Under the pieces are notes generated by a model. The model had not been told where the DNA came from. It worked only from the letters and a program-made list of their open reading frames with translations, and ran no database searches. The translations under genes and the position numbers were made by a program. Shown piece after piece: positions 16,381-24,092 of a DNA stretch of 64,000 nucleotides (position 1 is the first letter of the stretch; the number at the start of each line of letters is the position of its first letter). The stretch comes from Clostridiales bacterium (GTDB lineage Bacteria; Bacillota; Clostridia; Oscillospirales; Oscillospiraceae), in the NCBI GenBank assembly GCA_004555205.1, contig SFIY01000004.1, positions 15,042 to 79,041 of the forward strand, given 5' to 3'.

Positions 16381-17619
16381 ATGAATGAATTGAAGGGTGC
16401 CTGCATCATCGGCCAGTCCGGTGGTCCCACCTCTGTCATCAATGCCAGCGCATACGGCGTCATTGATACAGCTTTGAAATCCGGGGCTATCACACAGGTG
16501 CTGGGCGCCGAGCACGGCATTAAGGGCGTGTTGAATGACCGTCTGTTTGATATGGGTCTGGAGGATCCCGAAGAGCTGCGCCTGATGAAGTATACGCCCT
16601 CTTCCGCGCTGGGTTCCTGCCGCTATAAGATCGCAGATCCCGAAAAGGACGATACAGACTATAAGCGCATCCTTGAGGTGTTCAAGAAGCATAATGTTCG
16701 CTATTTCTTCTATAACGGCGGCAACGATTCCATGGATACCTGCCATAAGATCAGTGCTTATATGCAGTCTGTAGGCTATGACTGCCGCGTGATGGGCGTG
16801 CCCAAGACCATTGATAATGACCTGTTTGGCACGGATCACTGCCCCGGTTACGCCTCTGCTGCCAAATACATTGCCACTTCCATGATGGAGGTCTATCAGG
16901 ATGCGCATGTCTACGATACCGGCATGATCGTGGTGATGGAGATTATGGGCCGTCATGCAGGCTGGCTGACGGCAGCCGCTGCGTTAGCCAATGAGTACGG
17001 TGCAGGTCCTGATCTGATCTACTTGCCGGAAGTTGACTTTAGTATGCCCCGATTTATCGAAGATGTGAAGCGCGTTTATGCTGAAAAAGGCAGCTGCATT
17101 GTTGCCGTGTCGGAAGGTATTCATTACGAGGACGGCAGCTTTGTATCCGAGGCAAAGGTAGCCGCCAATGACGGCTTCGGCCATGCACAACTGGGCGGCC
17201 TGGCCGCAATTCTGGCACAGGTGTTGAAGGAGCAGACCGGCGCAAAGGTGCGCGGCATTGAGCTGAATCTGCTGCAGCGCTGCGGCGCACATCTGGCTTC
17301 CGAAACCGATATTGAAGAATCCTTCATGGCTGGTAAGGCGGCTGTGGAGAATGCCGTCAACGGCATCAACGGCTGCATGATCGGATTTGAGCGCGTGATT
17401 AAGAACGGCAAGTATACCTGTAAGACCAAGCTGATTCCGCTGAGTGAAGTGGCCAATGTGGAAAAGAAGATCCCCCGCGATTGGATCAATGAAGCTGGCA
17501 ACGGCGTCAAGAGCCAGTTTGTTGACTATGCCCTGCCGCTGATTCAGGGTGAACCGAATCTGCCGAAGGTGGATTCCCTGCCCCGCTTCTGCAAGCTGAA
17601 GAAGATTCTGGCCAAGTAA
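16381..17619 (+). CDS. pfp: 6-phosphofructokinase, probably pyrophosphate-dependent
   Basis: 412 residues. The phosphofructokinase fold is shown by GQSGGPTSVINAS, YNGGNDSMDT, GVPKTIDNDL and MEIMGRHAGWLTAA. The Asp/Lys pair in GGNDS and PKTIDND (instead of GGDGS and PGTIDND) is the mark of PPi-using enzymes, which work reversibly. ATP use cannot be excluded from sequence. Divergent from fba. In organisms without transaldolase the same pair may also process sedoheptulose-7-phosphate. Confidence 0.85.
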   Translation: MNELKGACIIGQSGGPTSVINASAYGVIDTALKSGAITQVLGAEHGIKGVLNDRLFDMGLEDPEELRLMKYTPSSALGSCRYKIADPEKDDTDYKRILEVFKKHNVRYFFYNGGNDSMDTCHKISAYMQSVGYDCRVMGVPKTIDNDLFGTDHCPGYASAAKYIATSMMEVYQDAHVYDTGMIVVMEIMGRHAGWLTAAAALANEYGAGPDLIYLPEVDFSMPRFIEDVKRVYAEKGSCIVAVSEGIHYEDGSFVSEAKVAANDGFGHAQLGGLAAILAQVLKEQTGAKVRGIELNLLQRCGAHLASETDIEESFMAGKAAVENAVNGINGCMIGFERVIKNGKYTCKTKLIPLSEVANVEKKIPRDWINEAGNGVKSQFVDYALPLIQGEPNLPKVDSLPRFCKLKKILAK

Positions 17620-17641
17620 TGTAAGAGTTAAGTGATTTAAG

Positions 17642-17690
17642 ATAAGAGATAACGCGTAGATGAGTCCATCATCTACGCGTTATCTCTTAT
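17642..17690. terminator. Bidirectional terminator between pfp and coaX
   Basis: Perfect 22-bp stem 17642-17663 / 17669-17690 with a 5-base loop. Confidence 0.85.
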
Positions 17691-18457
17691 TGATTCTTTT
17701 GATAGATCGTCCACAACCCGTCCATCAGCAAATTTTTGTCGTATTGCACCTGATGGCGGCAATAGCGTGCGATGACCGGCGCAGGTGTACCGGTAGCGAT
17801 AATCGTCGGTTCCTGGTCAGGAATCATGCCGCGGATACGGTCAATAATACCGTCCAGCATACCGGCCGTACCGTAGACAATGCCGTTGCGCATACAGTCC
17901 TCGGTGTTTTTGCCGATGAGATTCTTGGGATGCTGCAGGGAAATGTCCGGTAATTGCGCCGTATGCTCGGACAGAGCATCCAGAGACAGATACACCCCGG
18001 GGAACATGACGCCGCCCTCATAGCAGCGCTGGGCGGAGATATAGGAGATGGTTGTTGCGGTACCCATATCGATCATAATGATGGGCGCCGGATACTTTTC
18101 CAGTGCAGCCACGGCGGCGGCCACCAGGTCGGCACCCAACTGGTTATGCACTTCCATCCGAATGTTCAATCCGGTCTTGACACCGGGGCCGACCATCATC
18201 GGCGCTTTGCCCAGCAGGCGTGTCAACGCTTTTTCCATCATAAAGTTAATGGGCGGCACGACGCTTGAGAAGATGGCACCCGTGACATCTTTGATGTCAT
18301 AGTGGTACAGCGCAAATATGTTCATCAGGTCGATACAGATTTGGTCGGAAGTCTTGCGTGCATCCGTATCGATGGAAGATAAAAACTTCAGTTCACGCTT
18401 TTCATCAAATAAGCCAACAGAAATGTTGGAATTGCCAATATCGATTGCTAACAGCAC
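17687..18457 (-). CDS. coaX: Type III pantothenate kinase
   Basis: 256 residues using a GTG start at 18457, with AAGGAGGT ahead; the frame continues upstream but VLLAIDIGNSN is the conserved N-terminus. ASKHA fold: DIGNSNISVGLF (phosphate 1), GADLVAAAVAALEKYP, MIDMGTATTISYI (phosphate 2) and GGVMFPGVYLS. Phosphorylates pantothenate in the first step of coenzyme A synthesis. This type is insensitive to CoA feedback (family knowledge). Confidence 0.92.
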   Translation of the reverse strand: MLLAIDIGNSNISVGLFDEKRELKFLSSIDTDARKTSDQICIDLMNIFALYHYDIKDVTGAIFSSVVPPINFMMEKALTRLLGKAPMMVGPGVKTGLNIRMEVHNQLGADLVAAAVAALEKYPAPIIMIDMGTATTISYISAQRCYEGGVMFPGVYLSLDALSEHTAQLPDISLQHPKNLIGKNTEDCMRNGIVYGTAGMLDGIIDRIRGMIPDQEPTIIATGTPAPVIARYCRHQVQYDKNLLMDGLWTIYQKNQ

Positions 18458-18511
18458 TGCGGGCACCTCCTTTTTCTTTATTGTACCACGGAAATTCAGG
18501 CTTAGCAACAT

Positions 18512-18544
18512 AAAGCGGTGACAATTTTTAGCTGTCACCGCTTT
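18512..18544 (-). terminator. Hairpin after spoIVA
   Basis: Perfect 12-bp stem 18512-18523 / 18533-18544 with a 9-base loop, 24 bases downstream of spoIVA; the T run is short. Confidence 0.6.
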
Positions 18545-18567
18545 ATAATATGAAAAGGACTTTTACT

Positions 18568-20049
18568 TTACAGAATAATGCAGATAAGGCCTCCGCCGCC
18601 TTCGTTGATAATACGCTCCAGTGCTTCGCGCATCTTCTTTTGGGCATCCTCCGGCATACGCTGCAGTTTTGCCTGCAAGTCATCTCCGACAATTTCATGG
18701 AAGCTGCGGCCAAAGATGTTTGATTGCCAGATCTTGCTGGTATCCCCTTCAAATTCCTGCATCAGATAATTGACCATGTCTTCCGACTGTTTTTCATTGC
18801 CTACGATCGGTGATACGGTGGTTTCGATGTCGGCGCGAATCATATGAATGGAGGGCGCGCTTGCTTTCATGCGGACGCCGTAGCGGCCTCCCTGCCGCAC
18901 GATTTCCGGATCTTCCAGATTCAACTCCTCCACGCTGGGCAGGACAATGCCGTATCCTGTTTCACGCGCGGACTGCAAGGCAGAAGCGACTTTATCATAT
19001 GCCGTTTTTACTTGCGCCAGCTCTGTCAGCGTTTCCAAGAGATCCCCGTCATCGGTTACCTGCAAGCCCGATTGTTCACTCAGTGTGCTGTAAAACAGTC
19101 CGCGCGGCAAATGAAGCTCTACTTCGGCTACACCGGTACCCAAATTGACGCCTCGTGTTGTGACGGATTGAATCTGATCATCCGATTTCAGGTGCTCTAT
19201 GCACGGCTCCAGATCGCGAATGTGCTGCAAATCCTGCGTTTCGGTGCGAATATGCTGGAACAGGTGACTTTTGATGGCGTGATCTGACGGCAAAGCGTCC
19301 ACCCAAGGCGGCAGAAACAGACTCAATTCCTGCACAGGAAATTCATAGAGCAAACCCTGCAACAGCTGCGCCATTTGCCCCTCATCGATCTCCTGACAGT
19401 TTACGGGGAAGCATTTTACCTGGCATCGTTTTTCTATTTCCTGCGCAATAGAATGTGCTCTGGCAGAATTGGGTTCTGCCGAGTTCAGAAGAACCACAAA
19501 CGGCTTGCCGATTTCCTGCAGCTCGCGGATCACCCGTTCTTCCGCCTCCTGATAATCCTCGCGCGGAATGTCGGTAACGGTGCCGTCTGTTGTAATGACA
19601 ATACCTACGGTAGAGTGATCGGTGATGACTTTCTTTGTGCCGATTTCGGCTGCTTCGGTCATGGGAATTTCGTGCTCAAACCAGGGCGTCATGACCATAC
19701 GCGGCGACAGGTCTTCATACTGCCCCACGGCACCCGGCACCATGTAGCCCACACAGTCGATCAGACGCACAGAGAAAGAAACGCCATCGTCCAGTTTGAC
19801 CTCCACGGCTTCCTCCGGCACAAACTTCGGTTCAGCGGTCATAATGGTGCGGCCGGAGCCGCTCTGGGGTAATTCGTCCTTGGCACGATCGCGGCGATAG
19901 ACATTATCGATATGCGGAATGACCTGTGTTTCCATAAATCGCTTGATAAACGTGGATTTTCCGGTTCGTACCGGCCCTACCACGCCGATATAAACACTGT
20001 TGCCCGTACGCAGCGCCATGTCCTGATAGATTGATGTGGATTGATTCAT
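18568..20049 (-). CDS. spoIVA: Stage IV sporulation protein A (spore-coat scaffold ATPase)
   Basis: 493 residues from ATG 20049, after GGGAGGATGG; the upstream 17 codons lack similarity. TRAFAC-like ATPase domain with Walker A GPVRTGKSTFIKRFM near 25, switch region GSGRTIMTAEP, LIDCVGYMVPGA and the nucleotide-specificity VVLLNSAEP; then a middle domain and the conserved C-terminus ending GGGGLICIIL. SpoIVA polymerises on the forespore surface as the base of the coat and is needed for cortex formation. A SigE-like promoter lies upstream. Confidence 0.95.
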   Translation of the reverse strand: MNQSTSIYQDMALRTGNSVYIGVVGPVRTGKSTFIKRFMETQVIPHIDNVYRRDRAKDELPQSGSGRTIMTAEPKFVPEEAVEVKLDDGVSFSVRLIDCVGYMVPGAVGQYEDLSPRMVMTPWFEHEIPMTEAAEIGTKKVITDHSTVGIVITTDGTVTDIPREDYQEAEERVIRELQEIGKPFVVLLNSAEPNSARAHSIAQEIEKRCQVKCFPVNCQEIDEGQMAQLLQGLLYEFPVQELSLFLPPWVDALPSDHAIKSHLFQHIRTETQDLQHIRDLEPCIEHLKSDDQIQSVTTRGVNLGTGVAEVELHLPRGLFYSTLSEQSGLQVTDDGDLLETLTELAQVKTAYDKVASALQSARETGYGIVLPSVEELNLEDPEIVRQGGRYGVRMKASAPSIHMIRADIETTVSPIVGNEKQSEDMVNYLMQEFEGDTSKIWQSNIFGRSFHEIVGDDLQAKLQRMPEDAQKKMREALERIINEGGGGLICIIL

Positions 20050-20086
20050 ATTGCCATCCTCCCGCTTCTTACAGCTTGTTATTCTA

Positions 20087-20115
20087 ACTGTATGTACCAC
20101 AATTCCATAATAGAA
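20087..20115 (-). promoter_or_regulatory. Possible SigE-type promoter of spoIVA
   Basis: On the minus strand TTCTATT (20109-20115), 14 bases, CATACAGT (20087-20094), about 38 bases before the start. The -10 matches the SigE consensus CATACAnT well. spoIVA is SigE-dependent in Bacillus. Confidence 0.45.
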
Positions 20116-20211
20116 GAAAAACTTTGGCTAAAAGAGGCAATTGCGGGAGTATAGGAGGCAGAAAAAAAATCCACCGGTGGTGAAATAGGGCATATAGCGT
20201 GTGTAATGATA

Positions 20212-20260
20212 CAAATAAGGGCTGAGGTCATAGACTTCAGCCCTTATCTTATTTCAAGCT
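20212..20260 (-). terminator. Original yebC terminator, now separated from yebC
   Basis: An inverted repeat centred near 20230 (GGGCTGAGGT / ACTTCAGCCC) followed on the minus strand by TTATTTGT. It directly follows the displaced copy of the yebC end at 20264-20306, so it was presumably the yebC terminator before the element inserted. Confidence 0.6.
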
Positions 20261-20263
20261 TCG

Positions 20264-20306
20264 TTTAGTCCTGCTGCCAGTTGTGCCACACGTTCTGCAC
20301 GTCTTC
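20264..20306. repeat. Left attachment site (attL), 43-bp direct repeat
   Basis: Identical to 22478-22520. On the minus strand it encodes the last 13 residues of YebC and a stop, with no gene in front of it. Confidence 0.9.
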
Positions 20307-20495
20307 TTGACTGGAGCTAAGATTGTGATAATTTAAGCGAAAATCAAAGCAAAATATATGTTTATGGGGCTATTTTGTTAAATAAAACATACCATGTAAT
20401 AGGATATTTTTCAGTGTTGTTTTAGATGGCTCAAAAGCCCTTGAAATCACAGGTTTTTCTGTTTTAGAGGTATTCTAAAAATTACCACAAAAGTA

Positions 20496-21017
20496 TCACT
20501 TTAGTGTGCTCTCAAAGTCTGCATTTGACGATGTAAACCACCTGTCAGCTTGATTATGGCAATACTGAATGTATCTGTGTGTGGTTTTATGCTCGGCGGG
20601 GTTATATGGTTCACTGGCACGGCATTTACTAGAAATACATCGTTTCTTCTTCAAGAACTCGCATAGCTGTTTTGCTTCATAAGACCCTTTACAATCATCT
20701 AATCTAATAAGACCTAAATGAATGTGTCTAGGTATCTTCTTACCCAATACTACCCGCTTTCTTCTGCCACCTGTATCTACATACTCATGTTTCACAAGGT
20801 CATTACTATGCATGTCCGTTGTACTCTCTGCAACGAACCATGCGAGGTTTGGATTCTCTGCTGTCATCCGTCTTAGCTTATTTCTTACTGCATCTGTATC
20901 AGCAGGGGATATATCCCTGTTTGTGTTATAAATCTCAAGGTAATAAAATGGCTTATCCTCTGTAATTATTGCTTTATTCTCTTCTATAGTTACATGCTCC
21001 CTTTCTTTAGTAAATCT
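20496..21017 (-). pseudogene. Putative HUH-type replication/relaxase-like protein lacking a normal start
   Basis: Open frame from 21017 to a TGA at 20496 (about 173 codons). The first in-frame ATG is at 20867, but the sequence upstream is clearly coding-like (KPFYYLEIYNTNRDISPADTD). FYYLEIYNTN, HIHLGLI (20726-20718) and YIQYCHNQ resemble, in order, motifs 1, 2 (His-hydrophobic-His) and 3 (Tyr) of rolling-circle Rep proteins. A good ribosome site (AAAGGGAG) precedes an ATG at 20995 that is immediately followed by TAA in another frame; one missing base there would explain the lost start. The function is a hypothesis and the gene may be inactive. Confidence 0.45.
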
Positions 21018-21021
21018 TTAA

Positions 21022-21192
21022 TTAGCGTTCATACTGCTCTTTTATCCACTTATCTAAGCCGTCTGCATCCACATAGAACTTTCGACCAATTCTTACTAGT
21101 GGGAAGCTAGGTTGTTTACACAGCTTGTAATATGTACATTTGCCAATATGTAGAATTTGCTGAACTTCTTCTCTTGTTAGCAATTTATTCAT
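21022..21192 (-). CDS. xis: Excisionase-like helix-turn-helix protein
   Basis: 56 residues from ATG 21192, with AAAGGAG upstream. The pattern LLTREEVQQILHIGKCTYYKL...PLVRIGRKFYVDADGLDKWI is the HTH_17/excisionase (MerR-like) fold used by small recombination directionality factors. It lies between the integrase and the HUH-like gene in the mini element and has a consensus promoter. It is likely to control excision and may regulate the element's genes. Confidence 0.8.
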   Translation of the reverse strand: MNKLLTREEVQQILHIGKCTYYKLCKQPSFPLVRIGRKFYVDADGLDKWIKEQYER

Positions 21193-21228
21193 TATATTCA
21201 ATGCTCCTTTCGTTCTTTACTGTAATAA

Positions 21229-21257
21229 ATTATAACACTGTTATGTCAATTTGTCAA
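21229..21257 (-). promoter_or_regulatory. Strong promoter of the element's xis-like gene
   Basis: On the minus strand TTGACA (21252-21257), 17 bases, TATAAT (21229-21234), 37 bases before the xis-like start. Confidence 0.8.
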
Positions 21258-21278
21258 GCTCAAATTAGTGCAACCTGA

Positions 21279-21370
21279 CGAATAATTGAAAAATATTTTA
21301 TATATTTTGCACTAGATTAAATAATCTATTAAACGAATACTGTATACAATACACTTTGTATAAATATTCG
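21279..21370. repeat. Inverted repeats between integrase and xis-like gene
   Basis: CGAATA occurs at 21279 and 21334 and as TATTCG at 21365. TAGATTA/TAATCTA forms a perfect repeat at 21313-21328, and CGAATA...TATAC / GTATA...TATTCG spans 21334-21370. These are candidate Xis or repressor sites. Confidence 0.5.
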
Positions 21371-21386
21371 TAATAATGCAAAAGAG

Positions 21387-21409
21387 AAAGGGCAGAAAAA
21401 CTGCCCTTT
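21387..21409 (-). terminator. Terminator after the element integrase
   Basis: Stem AAAGGGCAG (21387-21395) / CTGCCCTTT (21401-21409), 5-base loop, then CTCTTTTG on the minus strand. Confidence 0.75.
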
Positions 21410-21429
21410 AACTGTTAATGATATTTACT

Positions 21430-22320
21430 TTACAGGTTTTGTAATACCGAGTGTCCCCGTGCAATTTCTAGTATAGAATCATTAGAAAGACTTCTCAGGT
21501 ATGTTTGCGTAATAGCGATGTTCTCATGTCCCAACAAACGGGAGATTGTGTACACATCTAGACCTTGTTTTAATAGCTGTTGTGCATTGGTATGACGGCA
21601 GGTATGCGGGGATATTCTAATACCCTCTATCCCCTGTCCTCTTTTCCTGAGTACATTCTCCACTGCTGAATTATTTAGCATTCTGCCGTGAAATGAAAGG
21701 AAATAGTTATTATCATGTTGCCTTAAATCGAAATAGGCTTTTTTACAGCGTTCATACCTGAGCATTGCCTTTTTCAATGGCGGGGTAATAGGGACTACTC
21801 TTTGCTTGTGATTCTTGCCGTTGATAATGATAAAATCACTGTGTATGTCTGATTCCTTTATAGAACATAGCTCTAAACACCTTATACCCGTTTCAAAGAA
21901 CATTGTTAGAATACAGGTGTCACGAATGTCCATAAAATCATTACCACAGCAGTTTTTGAATAACTTCTTAATATCTGCGGGGGAAAAGGTCTGAATGACT
22001 GGCTTCTCTTCTTTCAGCCACTTGAAAGACTTCTTTGTGTTGAATCCCTCTCCATACTCTTCATAGATATATGTGATATAGGACTTAATGGTTTTAAGCA
22101 GACCATTTATGTATGTTGCCTTTCTGCCGTTGTGCATCATGTGCTTTGTAAACTGCTTTACAGTGCCTAGTGTTAAGTCTGTAGTGTCTTCTACACCGAT
22201 AGAAAGACAGAAGTTGCAGAACAAACTCAGATTGTTTTTATAGCTTCTCAGCGTTCTAGGGGTATACTTTCTGATTTCACATTCTGTTAGATATTCTGTA
22301 ATTGAGCTAGGGATTTTCAT
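21430..22320 (-). CDS. int: Tyrosine integrase of the mini element
   Basis: 296 residues. SAM-like core-binding domain about 5-95, catalytic domain with Arg147 (ETGIRCLEL), Lys169, His239 and Arg242 (PHTCRH), His265 (LGHEN) and Tyr274 (TQTYLRS), so all catalytic residues are present. It lacks a large N-terminal arm-binding domain, as in short Xer-like integrases. It lies next to attR in the usual position for an integrase, and its codon usage (many AAA, AAT, TTT) differs from the surrounding housekeeping genes. Confidence 0.92.
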   Translation of the reverse strand: MKIPSSITEYLTECEIRKYTPRTLRSYKNNLSLFCNFCLSIGVEDTTDLTLGTVKQFTKHMMHNGRKATYINGLLKTIKSYITYIYEEYGEGFNTKKSFKWLKEEKPVIQTFSPADIKKLFKNCCGNDFMDIRDTCILTMFFETGIRCLELCSIKESDIHSDFIIINGKNHKQRVVPITPPLKKAMLRYERCKKAYFDLRQHDNNYFLSFHGRMLNNSAVENVLRKRGQGIEGIRISPHTCRHTNAQQLLKQGLDVYTISRLLGHENIAITQTYLRSLSNDSILEIARGHSVLQNL

Positions 22321-22430
22321 GTTATTCTCCTTTCAATGTATAGCCCAACTACATATATCATGTTTGTTTTCGCAAGTAAATTGTATGTCACAACACCAAA
22401 AATTACCAACTCAAAAAAGTTGCAAAAACA

Positions 22431-22466
22431 AATAAAAAAGGTGGTAAACCTTATGATTTACCACCT
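22431..22466 (-). terminator. Terminator brought by the element, now serving yebC
   Basis: Perfect 10-bp stem 22439-22448 / 22457-22466, followed on the minus strand by TTTTTTATT. It begins 13 bases beyond the yebC stop. Confidence 0.8.
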
Positions 22467-22477
22467 AAATTATTGCT

Positions 22478-22520
22478 TTTAGTCCTGCTGCCAGTTGTGC
22501 CACACGTTCTGCACGTCTTC
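22478..22520. repeat. Right attachment site (attR), 43-bp direct repeat
   Basis: Identical to 20264-20306; forms the last 13 codons and the stop of the intact yebC. Confidence 0.9.
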
Positions 22521-23213
22521 GTTGTCCTCCAACATGTTCAGCAGCTTGTTCATGTTCTTCACATCGTCTTCACCGGTCATGGTGATGTAGTTCTGGGGAA
22601 CCATTTCGATCTGGGCGGAAACAAAGGTATAGCCCTTACCTTCCAGAGCGGACACCACCTCGTTGAATGCTTCGGGTGCGGTGGTGACCTCAAACACGGG
22701 GCCGTCGGCTTCCATATCGTCAGCACCGGCATCCAGCGCGTCCATCATGACGGTTTCCTCGTCCAGCTCTTCGTCCTCATTGTCAATGACGATGACGCCC
22801 TTACGGTCAAAGGACCAGCTTACGCAGCCCTGCGCGCCCATACCCTTCCCGTACTTATCAAAATAGTGACGGATTTCCGGGGCGGTACGCTGACGGTTAT
22901 CCGTCAGTGCCTCAACGATCACAGCCACGCCGCTGGGACCGTAGCCTTCATAAGTGACGGCCTCGTAGTTATCGGTATTGCCGGCGCCCAGTGCCTTTTC
23001 AATCGTGCGCTTAATGTTGTCGTTGGGCATGTTGTTGGCCTTGGCCTTTGCCACAACGGTAGCCAGGCTGGAGTTATATGCGGGATCACCGCTGCCGCCC
23101 TGCTTCACGGCGACAATGATTTCCTTTGCAATCTTCGTAAAGGCAGCGCTGCGCTTGGCATCGGCTGCGCCCTTCGTCTTTTGAATGTTGTGCCACTTGG
23201 AATGTCCGGACAT
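22479..23213 (-). CDS. yebC: YebC/PmpR-family protein (translation or transcription factor)
   Basis: 244 residues from ATG 23213; the start MSGHSKWHNIQKTKGAADAKR is the family's invariant N-terminus, so the 16 codons upstream are excluded. YebC/TACO1 proteins help ribosomes on proline-rich stretches and some bind DNA as regulators. Its 3' end is the insertion target of the mini element. The duplicated att sequence keeps the C-terminus (NVWHNWQQD) unchanged, so the protein should be intact. Confidence 0.93.
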   Translation of the reverse strand: MSGHSKWHNIQKTKGAADAKRSAAFTKIAKEIIVAVKQGGSGDPAYNSSLATVVAKAKANNMPNDNIKRTIEKALGAGNTDNYEAVTYEGYGPSGVAVIVEALTDNRQRTAPEIRHYFDKYGKGMGAQGCVSWSFDRKGVIVIDNEDEELDEETVMMDALDAGADDMEADGPVFEVTTAPEAFNEVVSALEGKGYTFVSAQIEMVPQNYITMTGEDDVKNMNKLLNMLEDNEDVQNVWHNWQQD

Positions 23214-23300
23214 AGTTGTATTTCTTCCCTTCTGTTTGGTATATGTAAGTAAAAAATTCAATTCATTATAGCATACAGAATTGTTAAAAACAACCTGTTT

Positions 23301-24092
23301 TTACAGGAATTGTATGCTGTCGCGGTGCGCTTTTGATAAAACCACATCAACGGCGGGAAATTCTTTTCGTAAATAGGAAGCCAACACATCGCAAACGGGA
23401 TTTTCCGTTTCAAAGTGACCGGCATCTATCAGGTTCAATCCACAGTCCACGGCGTTTTGAAACTGGTTATACTTCACATCCGCAGTTACCAGCGTATCAC
23501 AGCCGGCACGCAGCGCAGTCTCCGCTTCCTCACCGCAGGAACCGCCGCCCACGGCTACCTTGTGTACGGCTTTTCCGCCGTCAACATAGCGCAGTCCCGG
23601 GCAATGCAGCCTGTCTTTTACAAAGGCGGCAAAGTCGGACAGGCTTTGTACTGTCGTTTCGCCGGCACGCAGCAGCCCCCACTCTCTCCCCTGCTCATCT
23701 GTGCCGCGAGGGGCAAGGACGGTAACATGCTGCAGCGCCAGAACCTGCGCTAAGCGGTCGTTGACGCCGCCGGGCGCATTGTCCAGATTGGTGTGGGCGT
23801 TGGCGGCGGCTATATCGTGCCGGGCCAAAAACAAAAGGCACTTCCCTACCCCATCGCCGTCGGTGACAGACAGCGGCGCATGGAAGATCAACGGATGATG
23901 TGTGACGATCATGTCTGCCCCCACTTCGGCAGCCTCCCGGCAGACAGACAAAAACGGATCCAGTGCCACTAAAACCTTGCGGACTTCCTTCTCCCTGCGG
24001 CCGCATAGCAATCCCACATTGTCCCACTCTTCGGCATAATGGCGCGGTGCCAGCGCAAACAGCGCCCGTTCAACATCTTTTGCTGTGGTCAT
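23301..24092 (-). CDS. Nif3-like dinuclear metal-centre protein
   Basis: 263 residues, overlapping the end of trmK by 4 bases (ATGA). Nif3/YqfO signatures: EEWDNVGLLCGR, MIVTHHPLIFHAP (two His metal ligands), NAHTNLDNAPGGVNDRLA, and near the end LIDAGHFETENP with further ligands. Forms hexameric toroids with two metals per subunit; biochemical role is unsettled (GTP cyclohydrolase I type 2 has been proposed). The trmK-nif3 pair is a conserved arrangement in Firmicutes. The insertion domain of the longer YqfO form is absent. Confidence 0.9.
   Translation of the reverse strand: MTTAKDVERALFALAPRHYAEEWDNVGLLCGRREKEVRKVLVALDPFLSVCREAAEVGADMIVTHHPLIFHAPLSVTDGDGVGKCLLFLARHDIAAANAHTNLDNAPGGVNDRLAQVLALQHVTVLAPRGTDEQGREWGLLRAGETTVQSLSDFAAFVKDRLHCPGLRYVDGGKAVHKVAVGGGSCGEEAETALRAGCDTLVTADVKYNQFQNAVDCGLNLIDAGHFETENPVCDVLASYLRKEFPAVDVVLSKAHRDSIQFL

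Larger units (their letters stand above)
20264..22520. mobile_element. 2.2-kb mini integrative element in the 3' end of yebC
   Basis: Bounded by a 43-bp perfect direct repeat (20264-20306 and 22478-22520). The right copy completes the yebC reading frame and stop; the left copy is the displaced original end of yebC (it encodes EDVQNVWHNWQQD and stop). Between them the DNA is AT-rich and carries, all on the minus strand, a tyrosine integrase (21430-22320), an Xis-like protein (21022-21192) and a possible HUH-type gene (20496-21017). AAAAATTACCA occurs near both ends (20477-20487 and 22398-22408), possibly an integrase arm site. No transfer, resistance or toxin gene is visible. Confidence 0.9.

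Noticed and set aside
21313..21328. TAGATTA/TAATCTA repeat as a terminator
   Set aside because: Perfect stem but AT-only and without a T run on either strand; more likely a protein-binding site.
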